From: Mycobacterium sp.
Lineage (GTDB): Bacteria > Actinomycetota > Actinomycetes > Mycobacteriales > Mycobacteriaceae
Direction of reading: 5' to 3'
Length of the DNA stretch: 38,267 bases
Assembly: GCF_025965855.1 (NCBI RefSeq)
Contig: NZ_JAOPWB010000320.1
Location: forward strand, 1 to 38,267
The notes beneath the pieces are model-generated. The model did no database searches. It saw nothing but the letters and a program-made list of their open reading frames with translations, and had not been told where the DNA came from. Of this stretch, positions 7,948 to 19,391 are shown piece after piece (within the stretch, counting starts at the first letter, position 1; every line of letters starts with the position of its first letter). Both the position numbers and the translations under genes were made by a program.

Positions 7948-9231
7948 TCAGCTGGCGGCCGGCACCGGCGTCAGCGGGCGCGCCGCCGAATCCCGCGACG
8001 TCGCCCGCGCGGTGACGGTCAATCCGGCCGCGACGATGACCGCCAACGCCCACCACACGTAGGACGCCCCCGCAAGCTGGCGCCACCAGTTCGCGGTCGT
8101 CTCGTGGTGCTTGGGTAGCAGGTCGATCGGCGTCCACCTCATCAGCGCCACCCCGATGGCGCTGAGCACGGCCAGCACGACGTTGCGGCGCCGCCAGGCC
8201 AACGTCCCGGTCACCAGGACCGCCGGCAGCACCCAGACCCAGTGGTGTGACCAGGACACCGGCGAAACCACCAACCCGAACAGCGCGACGCACACCACGG
8301 CCAGGATGGGCTCGCCGGCCCGCAGCACCCGCCGCATCGCCCAGATCGTCGCCGCCAGCACCAGCAGGCACGCGGCGACCCACAACGGGAACCGTTCGTG
8401 CTCGTCGAGCCCCAACCGGGCGAGGGCGCCCGCGATGTTCTGGTCGGTGTTCAGCGCGGCCTCACCGATCCGGTCGGTGTGGTGGACGGTGCGCGTCCAG
8501 TATTCCCACGAATCGCTCCATGCCAGCGCGAAGCCCAGCAGGGTCATGGCCGCGAACGACGCCATGGCGGTCAGGGCGGCGCGGTTGTCGCGGCGCAGCA
8601 GGAAGTAGAGCAAGAAAACCGCCGGCGTGAGTTTCAGCGCGATGCCCAGCCCCAGCAGCAGCCCGCGCGGCCATGGCGTGCGGCGCGGCATGCAGTCGGC
8701 GATCACCAGCGTCATGAGCACGACGTTGATCTGGCCGAAGGCGAAGTTCGAGGCGATCGGCTCCAGCCAGGTCGTCGCCGCCGCCGCGATGATCACCGCC
8801 AACCACAGCCGGCGCAGCCACGCCGGGCCGGGCAGGACGGCCGACGTGTTCCACACGTCGAGGCCGGTCAGCACGATCACCGTCGAGACGATCAGCAGCA
8901 CCAAGGTCACAAGCGTGATCGCCACCCCGGCGGCCGGCATGTGCAGCCAGGAGAACGGGCAGAACACGATGGCCGCCAGCGGGGGGTAGGTGAACGGCAG
9001 GTTCAGTCCGATGGGTGTGTGGAACAACACGTCCCCGCGGTAGAGGGGCTGGTTGTCCAGCCAGGCCCGGCCGCCCATCTGATAGATGTCGATGTCGATG
9101 CGGTACGGGATGTGTCCGAACAGGCCCGAGGCCACGTAGTACATCGCCGCGGCCGCAACCAGCCAAAGCAGGCACCACAGCAATGCCCGCCCGGGTTGAC
9201 TGCCCGCGCCGGGCGCCCGCCATCTACTCAT
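7948..9231 (-). CDS. mptC: Polyprenyl-phosphate-mannose-dependent alpha-(1,2)-mannosyltransferase MptC (GT-C)
   Basis: 427-residue polytopic membrane protein that, in the Rv2181 family, adds the alpha-1,2 mannose branches of lipomannan and lipoarabinomannan from polyprenyl-phosphate mannose on the outer side of the membrane. Many hydrophobic spans alternate with short loops. The first extracytoplasmic loop carries [15 protein letters not shown], with acidic residues where GT-C enzymes keep their catalytic Asp; a second landmark is [15 protein letters not shown] 9231 gives exactly the recalled length of the M. tuberculosis protein; a longer open frame to 9633 would overlap the divergent neighbour. 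It works with pimB and mptA, also in this window. Confidence 0.9.
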   Translation of the reverse strand: MSRWRAPGAGSQPGRALLWCLLWLVAAAAMYYVASGLFGHIPYRIDIDIYQMGGRAWLDNQPLYRGDVLFHTPIGLNLPFTYPPLAAIVFCPFSWLHMPAAGVAITLVTLVLLIVSTVIVLTGLDVWNTSAVLPGPAWLRRLWLAVIIAAAATTWLEPIASNFAFGQINVVLMTLVIADCMPRRTPWPRGLLLGLGIALKLTPAVFLLYFLLRRDNRAALTAMASFAAMTLLGFALAWSDSWEYWTRTVHHTDRIGEAALNTDQNIAGALARLGLDEHERFPLWVAACLLVLAATIWAMRRVLRAGEPILAVVCVALFGLVVSPVSWSHHWVWVLPAVLVTGTLAWRRRNVVLAVLSAIGVALMRWTPIDLLPKHHETTANWWRQLAGASYVWWALAVIVAAGLTVTARATSRDSAARPLTPVPAAS

Positions 9232-9241
9232 GTCGCAGAAC

Positions 9242-9247
9242 AGCGTA
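9242..9247 (-). promoter_or_regulatory. Possible -10 box for mptC
   Basis: On the minus strand this reads TACGCT (TANNNT), with 10 nt before ATG 9231, giving a leader of only a few nucleotides. Confidence 0.35.
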
Positions 9248-9319
9248 ATCGGTGCCTGGAACAAGGGAAGCCGGCCACGTGCCGCAGCGCGGCTCCCGCG
9301 CCGGCCGGAAATGCAGGCG

Positions 9320-9325
9320 TACGTT
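9320..9325 (+). promoter_or_regulatory. Predicted -10 box for leaderless Rv2180c-type gene
   Basis: TACGTT (TANNNT) followed by 6 nt and then GTG 9332. If used, the first transcribed base is at or beside the start codon, which decides for GTG 9332 over ATG 9311. Confidence 0.45.
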
Positions 9326-9331
9326 TCAGGG

Positions 9332-10216
9332 GTGCTCCACTGGTTCGTGTTCGGGGTGGCCACTTGGTTCGCGCATGACATCGTCGACCGCGGCCGGCTG
9401 CCCCTGCTGTGCTGCCTGGTCGCTTTCATCCTGACGTTTTTCGTCACGCGAACGTGCGTGCGGGTGATCCGCCACCGCGCCAACACCGGTCGGTCGGCCC
9501 GATGGTGGCAACCGCGCAATGTCCACATCGGGGAAGTGCACATCCACCACGTGGCGTTCGGGGTGGTGCTTGTGATGCTTTCCGGGTTGATGTTGGTGAC
9601 CCTGTCCATCAGCGGACAAGAACCCGAATTCACCCTGGCCGCAACCCTTTTCGGGGTCGGGGCCGCGTTGGTTCTCGACGAGTACGCCTTGATCCTGCAT
9701 CTGTCCGACGTCTACTGGGAAGAGGACGGCCGCACGTCGGTGGACGCGGTGTTCGCGGCGGCGGCGGTGGCCGGGCTTTTGATAATGGGCCTGCATCCGC
9801 TGATGTTCTTCCTTCCGGTCTGGCACGCCGCCGATTCGGTGCTGCTGCGCGCCGGGGTGGGTGGCGTTCTGGTGGTGGCGCTGCCGCTGGCCGTGGTGGT
9901 GGTGCTGAAGGGCAAGGTGTGGACCGGATTGCTGGGCATGTTCATCGTCGTGCTGCTGGTCATCGGCGCGGTCCGGTTGTCACGTCCGCATGCCCCGTGG
10001 GCCCGGTGGCGCTACACCGACCAGCCGGACAAGATGCGACGCGCGCTGCAGCGGGAACGGCGGCTGCGCCGTCCCGTCGTGCGGGTCAAGCTGTGGGTGC
10101 AATGCGCGATCGCGGGTACCCCGCGCCTGCCCGACCAGCGCGCGGTCGACGCGCAGCTCGACCATGACGTGCACGCGGCACCGGCACCCACCGTGCCCAT
10201 CCTGATCAGCCGATAG
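9332..10216 (+). CDS. Conserved integral membrane protein, Rv2180c type
   Basis: 294-residue membrane protein without a domain I can name. About six to seven hydrophobic segments are visible, the first at [13 protein letters not shown] and the last around [18 protein letters not shown], followed by a basic cytoplasmic tail rich in Arg. The segment [15 protein letters not shown], with clustered histidines, and the acidic [20 protein letters not shown] between spans are the most distinctive features and could hold a metal or active site. GTG 9332 is preferred for the -10 box 6 nt upstream; ATG 9311 would add seven residues. Divergent from mptC; a link to lipoglycan synthesis is only guilt by position. 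Confidence 0.78.
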   Translation: MLHWFVFGVATWFAHDIVDRGRLPLLCCLVAFILTFFVTRTCVRVIRHRANTGRSARWWQPRNVHIGEVHIHHVAFGVVLVMLSGLMLVTLSISGQEPEFTLAATLFGVGAALVLDEYALILHLSDVYWEEDGRTSVDAVFAAAAVAGLLIMGLHPLMFFLPVWHAADSVLLRAGVGGVLVVALPLAVVVVLKGKVWTGLLGMFIVVLLVIGAVRLSRPHAPWARWRYTDQPDKMRRALQRERRLRRPVVRVKLWVQCAIAGTPRLPDQRAVDAQLDHDVHAAPAPTVPILISR

Positions 10217-10235
10217 GCCGCGCCGGGCGGCCCCC

Positions 10236-10241
10236 TAAGCT
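10236..10241 (+). promoter_or_regulatory. Predicted -10 box for leaderless exoribonuclease gene
   Basis: TAAGCT (TANNNT) followed by exactly 7 nt and GTG 10249. No Shine-Dalgarno is present in the short gap after the previous gene. Confidence 0.5.
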
Positions 10242-10248
10242 TTCTCCG

Positions 10249-12185
<1,937 letters not shown>

Positions 12186-12196
12186 AAGTCCTGAGC

Positions 12197-12256
12197 GCGA
12201 GCAGACGCAAAATCGCCCAAAAACCACGCGTTTTGGGCGATTTTGCGTCTGCTCGC
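12197..12256. terminator. Bidirectional terminator / 26-bp perfect inverted repeat
   Basis: Arms at 12197-12222 and 12231-12256 are perfect reverse complements over 26 bp around an 8-nt loop (12223-12230). The arms contain runs of A and T, so on either strand the hairpin half ends in a short U-rich stretch. It fills the gap between the convergent aroG and pknL and begins only 11 nt after the aroG stop, fitting a terminator that serves both. Confidence 0.7.
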
Positions 12257-12258
12257 CG

Positions 12259-13476
12259 TTAGAGCAGGCCGCTCAGGTTGCTTCCGATCGTCCAGGCCAC
12301 GGTCGCGACCAGCCCGGTGAGCGCGAGCACGACCGCCACCCACACCAGCACCATCCGCCGGGCGTGCTGGCGGGCCCAGACGAATTCGCTGATCGCGATG
12401 CCCGCGAATTCGCCTGAGACCGGCTGGTATTCGTATTCGTCGGGTTCGGACTCGGGGGCGGCCGGGCGGGCCGGCTCGGCCGACTCCGCGGGCCCGCGGG
12501 GGAGCTGACGGGTGGGGCGGCGAACTGGCTGAGCGGTGGCCGGGCGCTGGCTCATCCGGCTGTGGTGCAGCGCCGCCGACCGGTGTTGGGCGGAGTTGCG
12601 CGGCGCCGGCACCCGGAAGTCCGGCAGGGCGAGTTCTTCGGCGATCGCCGACAGGTCGGCGCCCATCTCGAGCGCGTCGGCGTACCGGTCCGCGGGGTCG
12701 CGCGCGGTCGCCCGCTGCACCAACTCGTCGAATTGCGGGGGCACGCCGTCGATCGCCGCACTGGGCGTCGGCACGTCGGCGTCCAACCGTCGGTACGCGA
12801 TCGACAACGCCGAGTCGCCGGTGAACGGTGTGTGCCCGGTCAGCAGCTCATAGGTGAGGATCCCGGCGGAGTAGACGTCGCTGCGCGGGCCGGCGTTGCC
12901 GTCGCGCACTTGCTCGGGCGACAGGTAGGCGGCGGTACCCAGAATGACGCTGGTGGAGGTGATTCCGGCGGCCGCGACGGCGCGGACCAACCCGAAATCG
13001 GCGATCTTGACGTCGCCGTCGTCGGAGATCAGGACGTTCTCGGGCTTGACGTCGCGGTGCACCAGCCCGGCGCGGTGCGCCGCGGCCAGCCCGCCCAAAA
13101 CCGGGCGAAGCACGGCCGCCACGGCATGGGGCGGCATCGGACCGCGCTCGGCCAGCAACTCGCGCAGCGTGCCGCCCTCGATGAGCTCCATCACCAAGAA
13201 GGGATGCCGGGCGTCCATGCCCTGGTCGTAGACCGCAACCAGCCCGGGATTTTTCAGCCGGGCGACCGTGCGTGCCTCGAGCTGGAAGCGGGTCAGGAAT
13301 TGGTCATCGCCGGCATAGCGAGAGTCCATGACCTTCACCGCGACCGGGCGGTCGAGCCGGACGTCGAGGCCGCGGTACACCGTCGAGGTGCCGCCGCTGG
13401 CTATCGCGGACTCGACGAGGTAGCGGCCGTCCAGCAACGCGCCCGGCAACGGGTCACTCGTCTGCGCTCCGGCCAC
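12259..13476 (-). CDS. pknL: Transmembrane Ser/Thr protein kinase PknL
   Basis: 405-residue eukaryotic-type kinase. Glycine loop ASGGTSTVYRG (26-36), ATP-binding K48 in VAVKVMD, catalytic loop HRDVKPEN at 140-147, DFG at 160-162, and activation-loop threonines T173 and T175 before the SPE motif. All catalytic residues are present. After a Pro/Arg/Glu-rich juxtamembrane linker (about 290-370) comes one transmembrane segment near 375-396 and only a few outside residues, so there is no sensor domain. Known substrate: the DNA-binding protein encoded divergently next door. GTG 13476 is the start, with a minus-strand -10 box 6 nt upstream suggesting a leaderless mRNA. Confidence 0.95.
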   Translation of the reverse strand: MAGAQTSDPLPGALLDGRYLVESAIASGGTSTVYRGLDVRLDRPVAVKVMDSRYAGDDQFLTRFQLEARTVARLKNPGLVAVYDQGMDARHPFLVMELIEGGTLRELLAERGPMPPHAVAAVLRPVLGGLAAAHRAGLVHRDVKPENVLISDDGDVKIADFGLVRAVAAAGITSTSVILGTAAYLSPEQVRDGNAGPRSDVYSAGILTYELLTGHTPFTGDSALSIAYRRLDADVPTPSAAIDGVPPQFDELVQRATARDPADRYADALEMGADLSAIAEELALPDFRVPAPRNSAQHRSAALHHSRMSQRPATAQPVRRPTRQLPRGPAESAEPARPAAPESEPDEYEYQPVSGEFAGIAISEFVWARQHARRMVLVWVAVVLALTGLVATVAWTIGSNLSGLL

Positions 13477-13482
13477 TGGGCC

Positions 13483-13488
13483 ATCGTA
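13483..13488 (-). promoter_or_regulatory. Predicted -10 box for leaderless pknL
   Basis: Minus strand reads TACGAT (TANNNT), followed by 6 nt and GTG 13476. Lies 44 bp from the divergent -10 at 13533. Confidence 0.45.
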
Positions 13489-13532
13489 GGTGGGGGACGC
13501 GAAAACGTATGCCCAAGGCGCTGAGCGGGGCC

Positions 13533-13538
13533 TACACT
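13533..13538 (+). promoter_or_regulatory. Predicted -10 box for leaderless PknL-substrate gene
   Basis: TACACT (TANNNT) followed by 6 nt and GTG 13545. If real, it lies inside the coding sequence of the longer traditional gene model beginning at ATG 13509 and makes that model impossible from this promoter. Confidence 0.45.
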
Positions 13539-13544
13539 TGCGCG

Positions 13545-13949
13545 GTGAGCAGTATTCCGGCCGGCGACGACGTCCTGGATCCCGGCGAGCCGACCTACGA
13601 CCTGCCGCGGGCAGCCGAGGTGCTCGGCGTGCCGGTCAGCAAGGTGCAGCAGCAGCTGCGGGAGGGTCACCTGGTCGCGATCAGGCGTGGCGGCGGTGTG
13701 GTGGTGCCCCAGGTGTTTTTCACCAACTCCGGTGAGGTGGTCAAGAGCCTGCCGGGGCTGTTGACGATCCTGCACGACGGTGGTTATCACGAGACGGAGA
13801 TCGTGCGCTGGCTGTTCACCCCCGACCCGTCGCTGACGGTCACGCGGGACGGCACCCGGGACGCCGTCAGCAACGCCCGTCCCGTCGACGCCCTCCATGC
13901 CCACCAGGCCCGGGAAGTGGTGCGGCGCGCGCAGGCTATGGCGTGCTGA
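13545..13949 (+). CDS. DNA-binding PknL substrate, Rv2175c type
   Basis: Small winged-helix DNA-binding protein; in M. tuberculosis it is phosphorylated by PknL, which abolishes DNA binding. The N-terminal half, YDLPRAAEVLGVPVSKVQQQ, is a MerR/excisionase-like helix-turn-helix, followed by a wing and a C-terminal block ending in HQAREVVRRAQAMAC. I place the start at GTG 13545 (134 residues) because of the -10 box 6 nt upstream. The traditional model begins at ATG 13509 and gives 146 residues, equal to the annotated M. tuberculosis length, with a Thr at position 10 near the reported phosphosite. Its end overlaps the convergent mptA by 14 nt. Confidence 0.88.
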   Translation: MSSIPAGDDVLDPGEPTYDLPRAAEVLGVPVSKVQQQLREGHLVAIRRGGGVVVPQVFFTNSGEVVKSLPGLLTILHDGGYHETEIVRWLFTPDPSLTVTRDGTRDAVSNARPVDALHAHQAREVVRRAQAMAC

Positions 13950-15501
13950 CGGATTCGGTCCCGTCGGGCTGAGGCTCCTGAGCCTCCGGCGCCCGGTACA
14001 GCGCGTAGGCGGCGGCCAGCGCGCAGGCGGTGGCCAGCGAGAAGTGCAGCCACGAATACATGCCGTGGGATCCATCGGGCTTGAAGATCACCATGACCCA
14101 GGTCGACAGGCCGGCGATGGCCGCGACCGCCCGTCTTGACTGGGCCAGCGGGGCCGCCACCGCCAGCGGCCAGGAGTAGTACCAGGGCAGGGCGGCCGGG
14201 ACGAACAGCACCACGATCAGCATCGACCACGCGATCCCCGTCAGCGCCGCGCGGTCGTCGCGGCGGAACCGCCACCACAACAGCGGCAATGACACCGCGA
14301 TGATCGCGATGCCGATGAACCGGGTGATGCGCAGCGTGGCGTAGAAGTCGACCGGAAAGAAGCCGCTGCCGAGGGCGTGGATCAGGTTGGCGACCGCGGT
14401 CGGCACGGTCAGCCAGTTGATGATCTTCACCGACCCGGCCAACGCGGTCAGCCAACCCAGCCCGACGCCGGCCGCCGCGGACAAGATGGCGAACACGACG
14501 GCGAATACCACCAGGGATATCGCGGTCGCCGCCAAAAACGCCGGCAGGGGGCGATACCCGCGCCGGTCGCACAGGTGTCGCATCCATACCCACACCAGGA
14601 AAGGCAACGAGATTCCGGCGGTGGCCTTGACCGCGATCGCCACCGTGATCAGCACGACGCCCAGGACGTGGCGGCCCTGGAAGCTGAGCGCGATCCCGGC
14701 GGCCATCAGGCCCACCATCAGCATCTCGTTGTGCACGCCGCCCATCAGGTGGATGAGCACGAGTGGGTTGAGAACGCAGATCCACAGCGCCAGTGCGCCG
14801 TTGGTGCCCAGTTGATGGGCGAGCCGGGGGGTGGCCCAGATCAGCAGCGCCAATCCGGGCAGCATGCACAGGCGCAGCAGCATCGTCCCGACGATGACGT
14901 GGTTGCCGACCAGCATCGTGATCAGCTTCGCGATCAGGATGAACGCCGGCCCGTAGGGCGCCGTGGTGATGGTCCAGATGGGACTTACGTTGTCCAGCAA
15001 GGCGTTTGGGTTTGCCACCGGACCGACCGCGTAGGGGTCGAAGCCGTCGCGCAGTAGCGCGCCCTGCGCCAGGTAGGAGTAGGTGTCGCGGCTGAAGACG
15101 GGCACCGACAACAGCAACGGCGCCAACCAGAAGCCGGTGGTCGCCCTCATGGTGAACTCGGTCGCGTTCCCGGCCAGCGCGCGCCGGCCCAGGCTCACCC
15201 ACGCGATCAGCGTGAGGCCCACGCCCGTCCACAACACGATCGACGACAGCACCAGTCCGTGGCCGAAGCGCAGCCAGGACAGGTGCAGCGTTTCCAGCAG
15301 GGGGTCGTGCGGTTTGGTGCTGCCCGCTCCCAGCCCGCCCAGGGTAATCAGCACCGAGCCCAGGAAGCCGAGCTTCGCCGGTCGGGCCTCCGGTGTGGCG
15401 GAGAACGCGACGAGCCTTGAAACATATTGGGTCACAGACCGTTTGGTCGCTGACGAATCGGCGGCCGGGATATGTGTCGTGGAATCAAAGGGGGTCGTCA
15501 T
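13936..15501 (-). CDS. mptA: Alpha-(1,6)-mannosyltransferase MptA (GT-C)
   Basis: 521-residue polytopic membrane glycosyltransferase that, in the Rv2174 family, extends the alpha-1,6 mannan backbone of lipomannan and lipoarabinomannan using polyprenyl-phosphate mannose. Roughly a dozen hydrophobic spans. The first large outside loop carries PVFSRDTYSYLAQGALLRDG, where the Arg-Asp pair is the expected GT-C catalytic site. LMGGVHNEMLMVGLM is a second conserved block. ATG 15501 lies 4 nt after the idsA2 stop, so the two are an operon and probably coupled. Its last 14 nt overlap the convergent PknL-substrate gene. Co-expression with a prenyl diphosphate synthase makes sense, because its donor is a polyprenyl lipid. 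Confidence 0.94.
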   Translation of the reverse strand: MTTPFDSTTHIPAADSSATKRSVTQYVSRLVAFSATPEARPAKLGFLGSVLITLGGLGAGSTKPHDPLLETLHLSWLRFGHGLVLSSIVLWTGVGLTLIAWVSLGRRALAGNATEFTMRATTGFWLAPLLLSVPVFSRDTYSYLAQGALLRDGFDPYAVGPVANPNALLDNVSPIWTITTAPYGPAFILIAKLITMLVGNHVIVGTMLLRLCMLPGLALLIWATPRLAHQLGTNGALALWICVLNPLVLIHLMGGVHNEMLMVGLMAAGIALSFQGRHVLGVVLITVAIAVKATAGISLPFLVWVWMRHLCDRRGYRPLPAFLAATAISLVVFAVVFAILSAAAGVGLGWLTALAGSVKIINWLTVPTAVANLIHALGSGFFPVDFYATLRITRFIGIAIIAVSLPLLWWRFRRDDRAALTGIAWSMLIVVLFVPAALPWYYSWPLAVAAPLAQSRRAVAAIAGLSTWVMVIFKPDGSHGMYSWLHFSLATACALAAAYALYRAPEAQEPQPDGTESVSTP

Positions 15502-15505
15502 CGGC

Positions 15506-16714
<1,209 letters not shown>

Positions 16715-16715
16715 C

Positions 16716-16721
16716 TATGCT
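16716..16721 (+). promoter_or_regulatory. Predicted -10 box for the MetF-like gene
   Basis: TATGCT (TANNNT). A start near 16728 would give a leader of about 43 nt ending in AGGAG, 5 nt before GTG 16771. A weak -35 candidate, TTCGAC at 16691-16696, has 19-nt spacing. Lies back to back with the idsA2 promoter. Confidence 0.45.
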
Positions 16722-16770
16722 GGCGATCTGGGAAATAAGTCGCCTGATGGATCTGATGGATAGGAGCCGC

Positions 16771-17655
16771 GTGACCCTCAACACCATCGCGCTCGAGTTG
16801 GTGCCCCCCAACGTGGAAGACGGTAAGGAGCGGGCACTCGAGGACGCGCGAAAAGTGGTGCGGTACTCGGGCGAGTTCGGCCTCGAGGGCCGGATCCGGC
16901 ACGTGATGATTCCCGGGATGATCGCGGAAGACGACGATCGGCCGGTCGCCATGAAGCCGAAGCTGGACGTGCTGGACTTCTGGTCGATCATCAAGCCGGA
17001 ATTGCCGGGGTTCCAGGGCCTGTGCACCCAGGTGACCGCGTTCATGGACGAGGCCTCGCTGCGCCGGCGGCTGACCGATCTGTGCGCCGCCGGGATGGAG
17101 GGCGTGGTCTTCGTCGGCGTCCCGCGCACCATGAACGACGGTGAGGGCTCCGGCGTCGCGCCGACCGACGCCCTGTCGATCTATCGCGACCTGGTGACCA
17201 ACCGCGGCGTGATCGTGATCCCCACCCGCGACGGCGAGCAAGGCCGGCTGAACTTCAAATGCGACCAGGGCGCGACGTACGGCATGACGCAACTGCTGTA
17301 TTCCGACGCCATCGTGGGCTTCCTGACCGATTTCGCCAAGCACACCGATCACCGGCCCGAAATCCTGCTGTCCTTCGGCTTCGTGCCGAAGGTGGAGAGC
17401 CGCGTCGGCCTGATCAACTGGCTGATCCAGGACCCGGGCAACGCCGCGGTGGCCGGCGAGCAGGAGTTCGTCAAACGGTTGGCCGGCAGCGAACCGGACC
17501 AGAAGCGCCGGCTCATGGTTGACCTGTATCAGCGCGTGATCGACGGCGTCGCCGAGCTCGGCTTTCCGCTCAGCATCCATTTCGAGGCGACCTACGGGGT
17601 TTCTGGGCCCGCGTTCCAGACCTTCGCGGAGATGCTGGACTACTGGTCGCCCTAG
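16771..17655 (+). CDS. Methylenetetrahydrofolate reductase-like protein, Rv2172c type
   Basis: 294-residue TIM-barrel protein resembling MetF but lacking a close match to the classical enzyme. Blocks typical of this mycobacterial group are visible: IALELVPPN at the first strand, FVGVPRTMNDGEG, FNFKCDQGATYGMTQLLY and LSIHFEATYGVSGPAF. The homologue has been discussed as an alternative methylene-THF reductase feeding methionine synthesis; I treat that as likely, not certain. GTG 16771 has AGGAG 5 nt upstream and begins the conserved TLNTIALELVPP sequence; in-frame codons further upstream run through the idsA2 promoter. Divergent from idsA2. Its TAG stop shares two bases with the TAG of the convergent lppM. 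Confidence 0.85.
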   Translation: MTLNTIALELVPPNVEDGKERALEDARKVVRYSGEFGLEGRIRHVMIPGMIAEDDDRPVAMKPKLDVLDFWSIIKPELPGFQGLCTQVTAFMDEASLRRRLTDLCAAGMEGVVFVGVPRTMNDGEGSGVAPTDALSIYRDLVTNRGVIVIPTRDGEQGRLNFKCDQGATYGMTQLLYSDAIVGFLTDFAKHTDHRPEILLSFGFVPKVESRVGLINWLIQDPGNAAVAGEQEFVKRLAGSEPDQKRRLMVDLYQRVIDGVAELGFPLSIHFEATYGVSGPAFQTFAEMLDYWSP

Positions 17656-18371
17656 CTGGGCGGCTGGTCGCGCGGTGCGGTGAGCCGCGGGGAGCGGTCG
17701 CGGCTCATCCAGGCCAGCAGCGCCACCACGCCGGCCACCGCGAAGGATGCGATGCCCAGCCACACGCCCGCGCCGGTGAAGTTACGGGTGTTGGGATCGG
17801 TGTAGCGAGCGTTGGCGGTCATGGTGGTCACCACGCCCGGTTTGAGCTTCCACGACACCACGTCGGGCTCGACGCGGTCGCCGTTGGTGGAGGTCACGAC
17901 GCCGGGAAAGGCGACCGTCAGCTCGACGTCGGCGTCGTTGTCGGTCACCGACGTCAGGTCCGCCCGGCCCTCCATGATCACCAGGTTGCCATTCCGGCGC
18001 AGCGACAGATTTACGCCTTGGGCATCGGAGTTCATGTTCGCCAGCTGCGGCAGCTCGGCGAAGGTCAGATCGGAGAACACCGCCTGCGACCCCACGTAGC
18101 CGTCGCTGTCGTAGTTCGACACCGCCACTTTCTGTCCGAACGGCAGGTTATTGGTGTCGAGCTGCGGACCGGCGTCCTTCGGGGTCTTCGGTTTGGCCGC
18201 GGCGATGATCTCCCCGGACACCAGGTCGTCGGGCGAGACGGTGAGCGACGCCCGGACCCGCAGGCACCCGCTGGCCAGGGGCACGATCAGCAGCAGCATC
18301 GCGATGGCCAGCACGCGGCGCCGCCGGGGCGTGACTCCGCGGGCTCGAGCCGGGGTAGGGCTGGCGTGCAC
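17652..18371 (-). CDS. lppM: Lipoprotein LppM
   Basis: Surface lipoprotein with an Arg-rich n-region, a hydrophobic core (VLAIAMLLLIVPLA) and a clear lipobox LASGC; with the start at GTG 18371 the lipidated Cys is C36 of 239 residues. The folded part (about 40-190) matches the LppM family, whose M. tuberculosis member has a beta-rich domain and has been linked to control of phagosome maturation. A C-terminal transmembrane helix (VWLGIASFAVAGVVALLAW) is followed by a short basic tail, an unusual second anchor. The start is uncertain: GTG 18314 or an ATG at 18299 would still leave a signal peptide. Lies 85 nt downstream of the GNAT gene on the same strand. Confidence 0.87.
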   Translation of the reverse strand: MHASPTPARARGVTPRRRRVLAIAMLLLIVPLASGCLRVRASLTVSPDDLVSGEIIAAAKPKTPKDAGPQLDTNNLPFGQKVAVSNYDSDGYVGSQAVFSDLTFAELPQLANMNSDAQGVNLSLRRNGNLVIMEGRADLTSVTDNDADVELTVAFPGVVTSTNGDRVEPDVVSWKLKPGVVTTMTANARYTDPNTRNFTGAGVWLGIASFAVAGVVALLAWMSRDRSPRLTAPRDQPPS

Positions 18372-18456
18372 CAGGTCATCGTGCCAGATCCTTCTGCGCC
18401 GCTTCGGCGGGTCGTCCGGTGTGGCGTTCCGGCGGTGGCGCGCCGGGCCGCTGCAG

Positions 18457-19065
18457 CTACAGCGGAAGAGCGCGGCCCAGGATCGCGAATGCGCGTGGGT
18501 CCCCGGCGAAGTGGTAGCGACGGATGATGTCGGTGAAGCCAAGTCGCCGGTACAGGCGCCACGCGCGGTTGGCCTCTCCGTTGGTTTCCGGCGTGGAGAG
18601 CAGGACGTTCTTCTCGGCGCGCCCGGCGAGCAGCCGGCGGGCCAATGCCTCGCCGAGGCCGCGGCCTTGCGCGCGGGGGTGAATGTGCAGCTCCGTCAAC
18701 TCGAAGTAGCTTCTCATCAGCTGGGCGATTTCCTGCGGTGGCAGGCCGCCGCGTTGCAAGCCCAGCACCACCTGCTGCTGCCACCACTGCCCGGGCGCCC
18801 CGGCGTAGCCGTAGGCCACGCCGAGCAGCGGCGCGTCGCTCAGTTCGGCGGCCGACGGGGGTTCGGCGCCGAGCCCCTCGGCCGCCTCGAGCTCTACGAC
18901 GGCCACCCCCTGCCAGCCGTGTCGGCGGACGTGTTCGAGCCACATTGCGGCGCGCTGGTTCTCGGTGCCCCGCGGGTATCGCATCGCTTCGACGTACACC
19001 CCGAGGGCGTCAGACAGACGGCGCTCCATATCGTTCGGCGGCAGATCGATGAGGAATATCGCCAA
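18457..19065 (-). CDS. GNAT-family N-acetyltransferase, Rv2170 type
   Basis: 202-residue acetyltransferase. The acetyl-CoA loop is in LTELHIHPRAQGRGLGEALA (Q-x-x-G-x-G form), followed by NGEANRAWRLYRRLGF, the usual last strand-helix of the GNAT fold. The M. tuberculosis homologue has been reported to acetylate lysines of isocitrate dehydrogenase; whether this holds here is inferred. The start is TTG 19065: a very strong GAGGAGGA lies 9 nt upstream on the minus strand and no better in-frame ATG is near. A second in-frame ATG, 12 codons inside, would lose the first strand. Probably co-transcribed with lppM. Confidence 0.88.
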   Translation of the reverse strand: MAIFLIDLPPNDMERRLSDALGVYVEAMRYPRGTENQRAAMWLEHVRRHGWQGVAVVELEAAEGLGAEPPSAAELSDAPLLGVAYGYAGAPGQWWQQQVVLGLQRGGLPPQEIAQLMRSYFELTELHIHPRAQGRGLGEALARRLLAGRAEKNVLLSTPETNGEANRAWRLYRRLGFTDIIRRYHFAGDPRAFAILGRALPL

Positions 19066-19391
19066 CTCGCGGTGTCCTCCTCATCGGGTGGCTTCATGTG
19101 TGAGTTCGGGCCCCGTGCCGCTGTCGCCATTATCCGACCCCCGCGGATCCGCGCGCCCAGCGGTCGTGGCTAGGAGCCTGCGGGGACCGGCGGCGCGCGC
19201 CGCTTCGCAAGCGGGTTGCAGCGCACCGTCGTTGCGGGGTGCAGCAGTGTGGAGACGTGGCCGGGATAGAATCGCTGCCGAAGCAGTGGTACGGCGCAGA
19301 TTGACCTCGTATCATTTGTGATAGTTGCCTGACACCGGGCATCCGCGTGCTATCGATAGTTACGTGCCAAACTGTCGGCAAGGAGGGACGA
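19066..19391. other. Divergent intergenic region, GNAT gene / DUF3040 gene
   Basis: 326 nt without a supportable gene. On the minus strand GATAAT (19129-19134) is the best -10 candidate for the GNAT gene, giving a leader of about 55 nt. A 6-bp hairpin (19200-19205 with 19209-19214) has no T-run. On the plus strand TATCAT (19310-19315) is a -10 candidate for the DUF3040 gene. The AT-richer stretch 19301-19370 looks like the promoter side of that gene, but I cannot fix a -35/-10 pair. Confidence 0.4.

Noticed and set aside
13787-15232. 481-codon minus-strand frame inside mptA
   Set aside because: Same strand as mptA but another frame; low-complexity Arg/Gly/Asp product, while mptA shows the expected membrane spans and family motifs.
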